Shown here: piece after piece, positions 45,728 to 53,996 of the stretch
How the letters are laid out: each line of letters begins with the position of its first letter
Numbering within the stretch: the first letter of the stretch is position 1
Assembly: GCA_045590855.1 (NCBI GenBank)
Contig: JAZNRV010000077.1
Coordinates: 12,539 to 76,538, forward strand
DNA from: RGIG3009 sp045590855
GTDB taxonomy: Bacteria > Bacillota > Clostridia > Oscillospirales > Acutalibacteraceae
Reading direction: 5' to 3'
DNA length: 64,000 bases
Notes under the pieces: model-generated
Told to the model about the DNA's origin: nothing
The model's input: only the letters and a program-made list of their open reading frames with translations
Database searches by the model: none
Position numbers and translations under genes: made by a program

Positions 45728-46165
45728 ATGAAGAAATTTAAAGAGTTTTTATGGTTTTTAATACCTTTTTTGTGCTTTAGTTTGGTTTCTGTTATCTATT
45801 TCATTTTAAACACACCAAACGGAGCAGGGTATTTTAGATTAATGATTAGTGATCCTTTTTTTGTAATAGCAATCGTAAACACCTTTGTTCCATCACTTAT
45901 ATTGTCATTTGTTGTTGTTATTATCTATAAAATTGCACTTCGTTTTTATTGCAAGAAAACGTTTACAAGTAGAAAAAACCAAATAATAGTTTTTTTGATT
46001 TCTCTTATAGCTCCCGTTTGCTATATCGTGATTATGACAAGAACTTTTGACTTTGTTAATAATACAATATTCGCTTTGCAAACTGGAATAATTGTTACTT
46101 TCGTATTTTGGGTTATAGATGCAATTAAGGAAAAATTAAACAAGAAAAAGGCAAGGCAGGAATAA
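45728..46165 (+). CDS. Hypothetical four-helix membrane protein
   Basis: 145 residues (a GTG one codon earlier is also possible; AAGGAG precedes both). About four hydrophobic helices alternate with short basic loops, and the C-terminus is Lys-rich (KEKLNKKKARQE). I do not recognise a family. It is AT-rich, has its own promoter and sits among accessory genes. Confidence 0.7.
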   Translation: MKKFKEFLWFLIPFLCFSLVSVIYFILNTPNGAGYFRLMISDPFFVIAIVNTFVPSLILSFVVVIIYKIALRFYCKKTFTSRKNQIIVFLISLIAPVCYIVIMTRTFDFVNNTIFALQTGIIVTFVFWVIDAIKEKLNKKKARQE

Positions 46166-46417
46166 CCGTCATACTTTTGGCATATTTACTGCTTTAAAAC
46201 AAAGTTTTTAACAGTATTTCCTTTGGTATGATTTTGGGTGTGTCGGTATGATTTTTGTCATACCATAAAAAATAGAGTTATCTCGTGGCTTCGGGATAAC
46301 TCTATTTATATATGACTTGAAAATCTTAATAAAGAATGTTATATTAAGTTAAAGAAAATGCTTGTTGTTATGCGGAAATTTCAACTTGTGGAAATGATTT
46401 CCACAAGTTGCAGTCTT
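46166..46417. other. Intergenic region with three hairpins, no gene
   Basis: AT-rich. It contains GGTATGA/TCATACC (46245-46264), a terminator-like stem AAATAGAGTTATC/GATAACTCTATTT (about 46269-46306) that probably ends the membrane-protein transcript, and a near-perfect palindrome of two 14-base arms starting CAACTTGTGG (46382-46410). No reading frame is convincing. Confidence 0.6.
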
Positions 46418-46470
46418 AGCCTCCCTCTGACGAGGGAGGTGGCAAAACTTTAGTTTTGGCGGAGGGAGAG
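46418..46470 (+). repeat. Left inverted repeat of the DUF559 unit
   Basis: Begins AGCCTCCCTCTGACGAGGGA, contains an internal CCTCCCTC/GAGGGAGG hairpin and an AAAACTTTAGTTTT hairpin, and ends GGAGGGAGAG. It is an imperfect inverted copy of 46820-46873 and supplies the ribosome binding site of the nuclease gene. Confidence 0.7.
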
Positions 46471-46473
46471 AAT

Positions 46474-46875
46474 ATGAAAGAATATAAGAAAGCAAATATC
46501 CCTCTTGCAAAAACTTTAAGGAAAAATATGACACCTTGGGAACGAAAACTTTGGTATGAGTTTTTAAGAAATTATCCTATAAGGTTCCAAAGACAAAAAG
46601 CCATTCCAAATTACATAGCAGATTTTTATTGTGCAAAAGCAAGACTTGTTGTTGAACTTGATGGTGGTGGACATTATACCCCAGAGCAAATAGAAAAAGA
46701 CAAAGTTAGAACGAAAGAGTTAGAGGGTATGAATTTAACAATTTTAAGGATTTGTAATTTGGATATTGACCGAAATTTTAGAGGAGTATGCGAATATATA
46801 GCCTTGACTGTTAAAAACTCTCTCCCTCAGTCAGCTTCGCTGACAGCTCCCTCATCAGAGGGAGCCACAGGCTAA
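46474..46875 (+). CDS. DUF559 (very-short-patch-repair-like) endonuclease-domain protein
   Basis: 133 residues behind GGAGGGAGAG. The core matches DUF559: TPWERKLWYEFLRN, RFQRQKAIPNYIADFYC and VVELDGGGHY, the last two holding the Asp and Glu of a PD-(D/E)xK-like nuclease site. The last 18 or so residues (SLPQSASLTAPSSEGATG) are translated from the right inverted repeat, not from a protein domain. Flanking repeats suggest the gene travels as a small unit. The biological role of the family is unproven. Confidence 0.88.
   Translation: MKEYKKANIPLAKTLRKNMTPWERKLWYEFLRNYPIRFQRQKAIPNYIADFYCAKARLVVELDGGGHYTPEQIEKDKVRTKELEGMNLTILRICNLDIDRNFRGVCEYIALTVKNSLPQSASLTAPSSEGATG
46820..46873 (-). repeat. 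Right inverted repeat of the DUF559 unit
   Basis: Read on the minus strand it begins AGCCTGTGGCTCCCTCTGAT and ends TGAGGGAGAG, matching the left repeat apart from the middle hairpin (TCAGCGAAGCTGA instead of AAAACTTTAGTTTT) and a five-base insertion. It overlaps the 3' end of the nuclease gene. Confidence 0.7.
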
Positions 46876-46926
46876 ATTTGTTCCCAATTTAACACAAGCA
46901 TATACTAAATTTAAGAGGTGAACACA

Positions 46927-47317
46927 ATGAATTGGAAAGAACAAGTTAACCATTCCATTGATTTCACATTTGATTTAGTAAAAAACAATATAAAGATATT
47001 ATGTTTCCTTGTTACGGGGGAGGTTTTATCGTTTTTTCTTGAATAAATATTATGAGCGAAGCATCTATTTCTATTTAACTGAGGATGCGCTTATTTATAC
47101 ATCATCTGGCGCAACTTTTACAGAGATTCCTTTTTTTGAAATTACTAAGCTTAGTATTAAGCAAAAAGAAAATAAGTTTCATATAAAGCTTATTGCTGAT
47201 AAAAAACACCATTTTCAGTTATATACAAATGATTGGTTTGTTACAGACAAAGTTGGAAATCTAAAAGATAATGCCAAGAAATTTGTTGAAACATTAGAAT
47301 TAAAAGTAAATTGTTAG
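46927..47317 (+). pseudogene. Broken small gene (frameshift near 47009-47020)
   Basis: An ATG after AAGAGGTG opens MNWKEQVNHSIDFTFDLVKN and continues to a stop near 47044. A second frame open from about 47009 to 47317 encodes 102 residues (FYLTEDALIYTSS, DITKLSIKQKENKF-like strands) without its own ribosome binding site. The two join if one base is gained or lost near the five-G run at 47016-47020. The product would be a roughly 130-residue protein of unknown, possibly PH-like, fold. It could also be a sequencing error. Confidence 0.5.
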
Positions 47318-47375
47318 AAAGCACTCGTTTTTCAGGCACATTTAATTCGTGCCACTAAGTTCAAGACAAACTGAA

Positions 47376-47413
47376 AACCCCCGCCCACACGCTACCGCGT
47401 GTGGCCGGGGGTT
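47376..47413 (-). terminator. Terminator after the Thr-rich lipoprotein
   Basis: Long GC-rich stem AACCCCCGCC/GGCCGGGGGTT with inner CCACACGC/GCGTGTGG pairing, followed on the minus strand by TTTT. Confidence 0.75.
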
Positions 47414-47425
47414 ACTCATTTTTTA

Positions 47426-48262
47426 TTACAACCATTCACTCCAACCGTCTGCGCCGGTCGGGATAACGACTTTTTTGGTTGTCGTCGTGGTTGCTTCGGT
47501 AGTGGTTTCGGTCGTTACCGTGGTTTGTTCTGTGGTTGCCGATTGCGTAGTCGTATCGGCAGTGGTGCTCTCGAGGGTCGTTGTCGTTTCGACCGTGGTT
47601 TGTGTGGGCATTGTCGTTGTCACCGTATGTTCCGTAACAATGGAGGTGGTTTGACTACCTTGCGTGTCGGTGCCCACAATCACGTGAGAGGGAACAACCA
47701 CTTGTGTAACCGTTGAACCATTAGTTTGCGTTGACACACTGCCTTGCGTGTCGGTAACAACCACGGTTTGGGTGGGAATTTGGCTGACGTACGTTGTCAC
47801 AATATCCCCATTATCGGTAGTGACTACCGATGCGTTGGTATCGGTCACGGCCAGTGCGGCGGTTGTGGTTTGGGTGGGGATGGTGGTTGTTACCACTTGT
47901 TGACTCACAACCGTGGTGGTTTGGTTGCCTTGGGCGTCCGTACCCACAATCACATGAGAAGGAATGACCACTTGCGTCACCGTTACACCATTGTCCGTAG
48001 TTACGGTAGTACCTTGTGCATTCGTAACAGGTACCGTTTTGGTGGGTAACTTACTAACATAGGTTGTCACAATATCTCCGTTGTCGGTAGTAACCACCGA
48101 TTCGTTGGTATCGGTCACTGCCAAAGCCACCGTGGTGGTTGTGGCTTGTTCACCGTTGGTACCCTGCGTTACATCGCTTTGACCACCTTGTGCTTGACGA
48201 TTACAACCGCCGATGACCAAAACAACCAAACATGCAATCAGCGCTAAAATCACTTTTTTCAT
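47426..48262 (-). CDS. Thr/Val-rich lipoprotein with two 90-residue repeats
   Basis: 278 residues from MKKVILALIA. The lipobox ends VIGGC (Cys20), so it is a surface lipoprotein. Residues about 46-135 and 136-225 are tandem copies of the same 90-residue unit (ALAVTDTN, VTTDNGDIVTTYVS, PSHVIVGTD in each), with period exactly 270 bases. A Thr/Glu-rich spacer follows and the tail is VVIPTGADGWSEWL. No enzymatic motif is visible. It may be a cell-surface spacer or an O-glycosylated adhesin-like protein, but that is only inferred from composition. Confidence 0.75.
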   Translation of the reverse strand: MKKVILALIACLVVLVIGGCNRQAQGGQSDVTQGTNGEQATTTTVALAVTDTNESVVTTDNGDIVTTYVSKLPTKTVPVTNAQGTTVTTDNGVTVTQVVIPSHVIVGTDAQGNQTTTVVSQQVVTTTIPTQTTTAALAVTDTNASVVTTDNGDIVTTYVSQIPTQTVVVTDTQGSVSTQTNGSTVTQVVVPSHVIVGTDTQGSQTTSIVTEHTVTTTMPTQTTVETTTTLESTTADTTTQSATTEQTTVTTETTTEATTTTTKKVVIPTGADGWSEWL

Positions 48263-48372
48263 TGGATTCTTCGTCCCTTCTTTAAACTTTTTTGCAATAT
48301 ATTCAACAAAAGACAAAATATAACCTACTTTCAGCATATCATAAAGGCACGCTAAAAGCAAGAGTTTCCTTT

Positions 48373-48918
48373 TTATAACAATGTTTCGTCGTATACCGCA
48401 CGAACACCGCCGATAAAGCGCGGGCGTGTTCTGGCGGCTAACAATAAGGCTTCACCAATGGTTTTAACGGACAAACGAACAGGCACCGCCACTTCTTTAA
48501 GGTGCATGCCGATAAGCGTGCCGCCGATATCCAAACCGGCATCTGCCCGAATATGTTCCACCGCTACCGGTTGCGAAAAGCGCTTGTAAGCGGCAGTAGC
48601 AAACGAACCGCCTGCTTTGGGTTGCGGAATCACGTTCACGATATCTTGACCGACAACCGCTGCCCGCTCAACAATCAACGCGCGGTTGAGATGTTCACAA
48701 CATTGCGCCGCCAAAAAGATACCGCGCGGTTGCAATTCTTGTAAAATGCCGTCCATAATCGCTTCGGCAACCTCGGGACTGGAAAAACTGCCCACCGCAT
48801 GCCCCATCACTTCGCTGGAGGAACATCCGACAACCAAACAATCCCCTGCCTGTAACTTTGCTTTTTCGCACAGTTCAGCAACGGCAATAGCCACTTGTTC
48901 TTTCAAATTCTCCGTCAA
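48373..48918 (-). CDS. TIGR01440 / UPF0340 family protein
   Basis: 181 residues matching the YwlG type: GCSSSEVMGHAVGSFSS near residue 32 and CCEHLNRALIVER near 75. It is conserved in Firmicutes with no known function. It ends a strand behind the DUF1015 gene, 15 bases away. Confidence 0.88.
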   Translation of the reverse strand: MTENLKEQVAIAVAELCEKAKLQAGDCLVVGCSSSEVMGHAVGSFSSPEVAEAIMDGILQELQPRGIFLAAQCCEHLNRALIVERAAVVGQDIVNVIPQPKAGGSFATAAYKRFSQPVAVEHIRADAGLDIGGTLIGMHLKEVAVPVRLSVKTIGEALLLAARTRPRFIGGVRAVYDETLL

Positions 48919-48933
48919 CGTATATTCACCTCG

Positions 48934-50217
48934 TCAGAACAGTTGATTTATGGTCAAACCGGTAATCAGTTTAGGATAAAAATAGGTGGATTTTTGCGGC
49001 ATTTTTTCGCCTGCTGCCGCCACGTCTCGAATTTCCGACACGCGTGTGGGATTCAAAATAAAGGTACCTTGATAAGTGCCGCTGTTTACACCGTCAATCG
49101 CTTCGTCTAAACTGCGGGTGTACGTCAAGTTGATTTGCTGTGCCATGTTTGCTTTGTCAATACCGAGCAACCGTTCCAAAATCAAGGTGTGAAGCACGTT
49201 GACGTCTAATCGGCGGGAAGCCACCGACAAATCGGGCAACACACGGTCCATCACGGTAATATCTTTAAGCGTTAAAAGCGTTGCTTTTTCACCGCCAACG
49301 TAAAAGCCAAAGGCTTTTTCACCGGCTTCATACGCCGCATCCAAACGGCTGTCCAAATCAGACAACGCAACCTCTTCCGTTTTGAAATATTCGGCACAAG
49401 CCTCCACGACTGCTTTTGCAGAAAAGTTCGGCAAATCTTTGAGCATGCGGTGTGTGGGAAACACTACCAAGCCGGGGTGGCTCATTTCCACCACCATCAT
49501 CATAATATAATCCGAATCGGCACCCACCGGTACACCTTGCGTACGCAAATAGTTGCGATAGTTAATTGCCGTTTCATAGCGATGATGACCGTCGGCAATA
49601 TACAGTTTTGTGTCGCTAAATTGCGCACAAACGGTTTGCAAAGCATCGGCATCGGTCAATGCCCACAAACGGTGAGTAAGTCCTGCTTCGTCGACAACTT
49701 CGCAAAGCGGCGGCTTTTTCATTTCGGCAGACAACACCGCTTCCACCGTGCCGCTTTCATCATTGTACAAAGAATACACGTTGCTGAAATTGCAACCGGT
49801 GGCTTTCATCAAGTTCAGGCGGTCTTCTTTGGCTTTGGAAAGCGTTTCTTCGTGCGGCAGCACAATGCCTTTATCAAACTCTTCCAAATGCACTTGCCCG
49901 ACAATACCGTGCAACCGATATTGAAAATCGGGAGTTTTTTCCACCGTAAATTGGATTTCATAAATATACAACGCCGCGGTATCGTCCCGCTGTAACACAC
50001 CGTTTGCCAACATAGTTTTCAGGACTTCGGCTGCTTCGGCATAAGGATTTTCGCCTTCGCGCGGAAGTTCCAAACGAATAATGTTATTGGGATTGGTTTT
50101 CAAATATTCCTGCCGTTGTTGTTCCGAAATAATATCGTACGGCGGGCAAAGCAGTTGCTCCAACGAACCTGCCTTTTCAGTAAAGTGCAACGCGCGAAAC
50201 GGTCTGATTTCTGCCAT
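48934..50217 (-). CDS. DUF1015 family protein
   Basis: 427 residues from the ATG behind AAAGGAG. It begins MAEIRPFRALHF and has LLCPPYDIIS, NPNNIIRLELPRE and ADGHHRYETAINYRN, the classical DUF1015 (SerB-like ATP-independent?) landmarks; some members are ADP-dependent serine kinases (SerK). The length fits. Serine kinase activity is a possibility by family only; I keep the neutral name. Confidence 0.88.
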   Translation of the reverse strand: MAEIRPFRALHFTEKAGSLEQLLCPPYDIISEQQRQEYLKTNPNNIIRLELPREGENPYAEAAEVLKTMLANGVLQRDDTAALYIYEIQFTVEKTPDFQYRLHGIVGQVHLEEFDKGIVLPHEETLSKAKEDRLNLMKATGCNFSNVYSLYNDESGTVEAVLSAEMKKPPLCEVVDEAGLTHRLWALTDADALQTVCAQFSDTKLYIADGHHRYETAINYRNYLRTQGVPVGADSDYIMMMVVEMSHPGLVVFPTHRMLKDLPNFSAKAVVEACAEYFKTEEVALSDLDSRLDAAYEAGEKAFGFYVGGEKATLLTLKDITVMDRVLPDLSVASRRLDVNVLHTLILERLLGIDKANMAQQINLTYTRSLDEAIDGVNSGTYQGTFILNPTRVSEIRDVAAAGEKMPQKSTYFYPKLITGLTINQLF

Positions 50218-50355
50218 AAAACTATCTCCTTTACTTGTAAGTTCAGTATGTTCTTTTTTATTGTAACATATCTTTTTTAAAAAGACTACTGCCACGCAGA
50301 AAAAATATTGAATTATTTCTCAAAAAATTATATAATCATAATCGAGGTGATTTTT

Positions 50356-51000
50356 ATGAAACCACGTACTCTGTTGACATTACTTCTTTTGTCGGCGTTG
50401 CTCACCACATTGCTTTGTGCTTGCGGTCCTTCGTTGCCGAAAGTGACGGTGATTTCCAAACAATCCGTCAACAGCCCCACGCAAACCACCACAACCACAA
50501 CAATCACAACAATCACAACCACAACGACAACCATGGGGGCATCTTCAACCACCACTTCAAGAAAACCCACCGGTCCCGATACCGTAATTGTACCGGGGGT
50601 TAGTACCGACGGCGGCAATTCCGTGACCGGCGATGCCATTGCTGTCTTGGCATCAACCCTTGTCGGCACACCGTACGAAGCCGGCAAAAGCGGCCCCGAT
50701 TCGTTTGACAACCCCGGGTTTGTGGCGTATTGCTACCGCCAAAACGGATTTACCGTGCCGCGAAAAGCCAAAGCCATGGCAGAGTACGGCAAAGAGGTAT
50801 ACCCTGACGAAATCCAACCCGGCGACATTTTGCTCTTTTGTAACGAAATCGGTGAAGATGTCAGTTTTGCGGGAATATACATCGGAAACAACCGTTTTAT
50901 TTCTTGCAACAATCCCGAAAGTCCCACCAAAGAACAACGTCTGGACATTGCGTATTGGGCACAGCGGTTTGTGATGGCACGGCGATTTGTTCAAGAATAA
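50356..51000 (+). CDS. NlpC/P60-like lipoprotein, catalytic residues lost
   Basis: 214 residues. The lipobox ends LCAC (Cys23), followed by a Thr-rich linker (about 42-68) and an NlpC/P60 fold (about 92-214). In active members the motif is DCSGFV and the second catalytic residue is the His of HVGIYIG. Here these positions are DNPGFV (Asn119, codon AAC at 50710-50712) and FAGIYIG (Phe171). Both Cys and His are lost, so peptidoglycan cleavage is not expected; a binding or regulatory role is inferred. GAGGTG precedes the ATG. The last gene before a bidirectional terminator. Confidence 0.82.
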   Translation: MKPRTLLTLLLLSALLTTLLCACGPSLPKVTVISKQSVNSPTQTTTTTTITTITTTTTTMGASSTTTSRKPTGPDTVIVPGVSTDGGNSVTGDAIAVLASTLVGTPYEAGKSGPDSFDNPGFVAYCYRQNGFTVPRKAKAMAEYGKEVYPDEIQPGDILLFCNEIGEDVSFAGIYIGNNRFISCNNPESPTKEQRLDIAYWAQRFVMARRFVQE

Positions 51001-51012
51001 TAACCAAAACCA

Positions 51013-51043
51013 TCGTTGGTGGATACCACCAACGAGGGTTTTC
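51013..51043. terminator. Bidirectional terminator between convergent genes
   Basis: Ten-base stem TCGTTGGTGG/CCACCAACGA (51013-51035) with a three-base loop, flanked by AAAAC on the left and TTTTCTATTTTT on the right. It serves the NlpC-like gene and the convergent membrane-protein gene. Confidence 0.8.
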
Positions 51044-51663
51044 TATTTTTCTTCTACCGGTACAAAAGCCGCATAAACAACACTTGCCTGGCACACGGTA
51101 AGCAGTGTCAGAATTGCTCCTGCACCAACCGTCATCGCCAAGTATAAACCGACACCGAAAAACTGCAAACCATAAGGAATCAACAGCAACGCCACACACC
51201 CGGTTGCTATCCACGTCAGTTCACCGCGACAATTTAATTTGCCGCGCAACATATCTGCCGACAATACCGTAAACAAGATACCTTGAACCAAATACAGTGC
51301 CGGCTCAACCATTGCCATTACCGCACCGCTTTGTTTCCAAAACTCTGCCGTAAACAACGAAGAAAGTTGCGGCGCTATGTTAATGGCTAACAGTAAACTG
51401 TACAGTCCCGCTATCACTACCGATACGGCATATAACCCTTTTTGCACGGTTGCCGTCTTTTTGTTTGCCGTTATACGTAACAAGGCAGCCGCTGACAACA
51501 ACACAAACAACAGACTTTGCAGCACCATATACCAAACCACTATTTTTAAAGAACCCGTTGCCTCTTGGCGCGCAGCACTGTTAAGTGCCGTACTCATGAC
51601 GCCCCAAAAAAGCGTGACAACGGCAGCAATCCCCCACCAAACTTTTGTTGCAATATGTTTCAT
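51043..51663 (-). CDS. Hypothetical polytopic membrane protein
   Basis: 206 residues from the ATG (MKHIATKVWWGI) after AAGGAAGGA. About six hydrophobic segments fill the whole length with short loops; the C-terminus is FVPVEEK. There is no recognised family. A consensus promoter lies directly upstream (51695-51723). Confidence 0.7.
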   Translation of the reverse strand: MKHIATKVWWGIAAVVTLFWGVMSTALNSAARQEATGSLKIVVWYMVLQSLLFVLLSAAALLRITANKKTATVQKGLYAVSVVIAGLYSLLLAINIAPQLSSLFTAEFWKQSGAVMAMVEPALYLVQGILFTVLSADMLRGKLNCRGELTWIATGCVALLLIPYGLQFFGVGLYLAMTVGAGAILTLLTVCQASVVYAAFVPVEEK

Positions 51664-51694
51664 AATTATCCTTCCTTTTTTACATCTCTGCGTC

Positions 51695-51723
51695 AGTGTA
51701 ACACAAAAGTTTACCTTTGTCAA
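51695..51723 (-). promoter_or_regulatory. Sigma-A promoter for the membrane protein gene
   Basis: On the minus strand TTGACA (51718-51723), 17-base spacer, TACACT (51695-51700). It starts just past the stop codon of the upstream small gene. Confidence 0.65.
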
Positions 51724-51725
51724 AA

Positions 51726-51986
51726 TCACGATGACTTTAAAACGGTAAAATAGTAATCCCACCATTCGGTTTGCCATCTTGGTATAATCAAAAACGCTTG
51801 GCATTGCGGCGGCAAATACGATAACACACGACTTTCGTCTTTTTGGGCAACCGCCACGGTTCTTTCTCCTTCGCTTAATCGGTAGGAAACTTCGTTGACC
51901 GCTATCAATCCGCCAACCGTTCCCAGCACGCATACGGTTATTAAAAAAGCGGTAATTCCCATTTTAAAATTTGTGCCAAATCGCAT
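51726..51986 (-). CDS. Hypothetical small membrane-anchored protein downstream of spoIIP
   Basis: 86 residues. One N-terminal transmembrane helix (about 9-32) is followed by a soluble tail with paired Trp/Tyr (WWDYYF) near the end. GGAGG sits before the ATG and the gene begins two bases after the spoIIP stop codon, so it is probably part of the sporulation transcript. No family recognised. Confidence 0.65.
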   Translation of the reverse strand: MRFGTNFKMGITAFLITVCVLGTVGGLIAVNEVSYRLSEGERTVAVAQKDESRVLSYLPPQCQAFLIIPRWQTEWWDYYFTVLKSS

Positions 51987-51987
51987 A

Positions 51988-53076
51988 TTATAACCTCCTG
52001 AGCACCTCCGCTAAACCTTTGCCAACCAACTCTGCGGAATACTGTGCCTCTTCCAACGTGTTGACGTCACTGCCAAATTCCAACAACAACATTCCGTTGC
52101 ATAACTGCTGGTTATACCGTGCGTTTGCCAACACCATTGGGCGCATCAAACCGTTATAATCGGTATGTAGCCGTTGCTGTAATCGTACCCCAAACGACAA
52201 ATTTTCCATCGTGTGGGTGTTGGGTACGGATTTGGTGTTCATCATCCCCACAATAATCATAACTTGTGCCGCTTTTTTACCGTCTATCACCACCGTTGGT
52301 TTGATGCGTTGTGTATCCGATGTATAAATGGCATCACGGTGAATATCCAGCACCACCCGAATGGTAGGATATTGTTTGAGCAGTTTTTCAACTTCCTTTT
52401 TGGAATGTCCGTAAGCCTGATTATACACAGCGTCGTGTATTTCGGTATCGTGTATAACCCCAATTCCCGCCAAACGCAACTGTTTTGCGACTTGTTCTCC
52501 CACCGCCACCATGTTTTTAGAAGAATCTTTGGTACGTGTGGGGTCATCGGAGTTGTAAAACCCTTTGTCGTATCCCAAATAACATTCCGTGGTATGCGTG
52601 TGCGTAATCAACACCTGTGGCGCGGTACTGTTTTGCGAAAAGGAAATCGCCGGTTTGTGCTTGAGCACTGCGGCAATATCCACGTTCTGCTTACTGCTGT
52701 TTTTATACGCCACACCTTGTATGAAAGTACTTCCCGCAGAAAGTTGTTTTGTCAACACGGTGCCGCCGCCTTCTTTTTGCTGTACTCCCGAAGTGGTTGT
52801 GAGCGGTTGCCGCACACCGCTGCCCAAACTTGCCGTGGTAGCGGTCGTTGCAGTAACACCGCTGCTTATCCCTGCGGAATGGTGTTCCTCCCAATTACCT
52901 AACAGTTGAATACTTTGAGCCGGTCGGCGCATACCAATGGATAACAGCGCGGCACGTTTTCCAAAATTTTGCCACGTTTCCAAAGGCACAACCGAAACCG
53001 CTGCCAACAAGGCACCGATTACCGCAAAGATTGACAAAATTTTACCCAATATTTTAAAAAATGATGTTTGTTTCAT
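51988..53076 (-). CDS. spoIIP: Stage II sporulation protein P
   Basis: 362 residues from the ATG nine bases after AAGGG. An N-terminal membrane anchor and a Ser/Thr-rich linker lead to the SpoIIP amidase domain with ITHTHTTECY (zinc site), VLDIHRDA and LLEFGSDVNTLEEA. SpoIIP cleaves stem peptides from glycan during engulfment, working with SpoIID and SpoIIM. It lies downstream of gpr, a conserved sporulation pair. Confidence 0.93.
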   Translation of the reverse strand: MKQTSFFKILGKILSIFAVIGALLAAVSVVPLETWQNFGKRAALLSIGMRRPAQSIQLLGNWEEHHSAGISSGVTATTATTASLGSGVRQPLTTTSGVQQKEGGGTVLTKQLSAGSTFIQGVAYKNSSKQNVDIAAVLKHKPAISFSQNSTAPQVLITHTHTTECYLGYDKGFYNSDDPTRTKDSSKNMVAVGEQVAKQLRLAGIGVIHDTEIHDAVYNQAYGHSKKEVEKLLKQYPTIRVVLDIHRDAIYTSDTQRIKPTVVIDGKKAAQVMIIVGMMNTKSVPNTHTMENLSFGVRLQQRLHTDYNGLMRPMVLANARYNQQLCNGMLLLEFGSDVNTLEEAQYSAELVGKGLAEVLRRL

Positions 53077-53115
53077 TGCCATTCACCCTTACACTATATG
53101 TGTTCAAAAAAAGGG

Positions 53116-53967
53116 TTATGCCAACAACAACAGTTCCAACGGGGAATACAACGGTTGCAACGCGGCATGAATGGTCATTGCCAACAGTCGCGACGCACGG
53201 TCTACCATCAAATCTACTTCACGCGGGGTTACCATCATGGCTGTGCCGTTTGGGGTTACGTCTTCACTGTCCAAGCCGGTCAAATCTCTTGCCAAGGTCA
53301 CCGCATCCACCACCGTAGGAACACCCACCCCAATCACGGGAACACCCAAACTTTTACGGCACAGTGCCTTGCGGTTATTCCCCACACCCGAGCCGGGAGC
53401 AATACCGGCATCGCTTAATTGTACCGTGCAACCAAGTCGTCCCAAACTGCGAGCCGCCAACGCATCCACCGCAATCACCGCATCGGCTTGAATCGCTTTG
53501 CAAACACTGGCGACTATCTCACTGCTTTCGACACCGGTGTTGCCCAGTACGTTTGGTGAAATAACGGCGGTGGGACGCAAATCCTCCAGTCCGGCACTGC
53601 GTGCAAACTCGCCCTGAATGTGGCGTGTTGCCAAAACGTGCGACGCCGTCAGCGGTCCTATCGCATCGGGGGTAATGGACGAATTGCCCAATCCCGCCAC
53701 CAACACCGTCCCCTCGGACGGCAGCAACTTTCGCAACTGCTCTCCCAATTTTTCCGCCATTTCTTCCAAACCTTGTTCGTGGTCGGTCAAAGTGGGGAGT
53801 AACGCCGTAATGTAGGTTCCTTGCGGTTTGCCCAAAATTTCGGCATTCTTTTCGTTCACGGTCAAACGGTAAAATTCCAGCGTATCATCTTTCCAATTTT
53901 CTTGTTTTACATCAGGTACCGTGCTATTTTCAAGAGATTCCCATGCTAAATCTGTGCGAATTTGCAA
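53116..53967 (-). CDS. gpr: Spore germination endopeptidase GPR
   Basis: 283 residues from a TTG (after AGAGGGTG). The N-terminus IRTDLAWES matches the propeptide region of GPR zymogens. The core has GLGNSSITPDAIGPLT and PTVISPNVLGNTGVESSE-type motifs with the acidic residues expected of the family. GPR degrades small acid-soluble spore proteins at germination. A sequence resembling a forespore (sigma-G/F) promoter lies upstream: GAATA (54021-54025, minus) and GATACTA (53997-54003), 17 bases apart. Confidence 0.93.
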   Translation of the reverse strand: MQIRTDLAWESLENSTVPDVKQENWKDDTLEFYRLTVNEKNAEILGKPQGTYITALLPTLTDHEQGLEEMAEKLGEQLRKLLPSEGTVLVAGLGNSSITPDAIGPLTASHVLATRHIQGEFARSAGLEDLRPTAVISPNVLGNTGVESSEIVASVCKAIQADAVIAVDALAARSLGRLGCTVQLSDAGIAPGSGVGNNRKALCRKSLGVPVIGVGVPTVVDAVTLARDLTGLDSEDVTPNGTAMMVTPREVDLMVDRASRLLAMTIHAALQPLYSPLELLLLA

Positions 53968-53996
53968 AAAAACACCCTCTTTATCCCCTTCTTTTT

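Noticed and set aside
47426..48262. Plus-strand overlapping frames opposite the repeat lipoprotein.
   Set aside because: Gly/Arg/His-rich shadows with no ribosome binding sites; the minus-strand lipobox and terminator show the real direction.
53068..53800. Several plus-strand frames opposite gpr.
   Set aside because: They lack start signals and family resemblance, and the minus strand encodes a full-length GPR.
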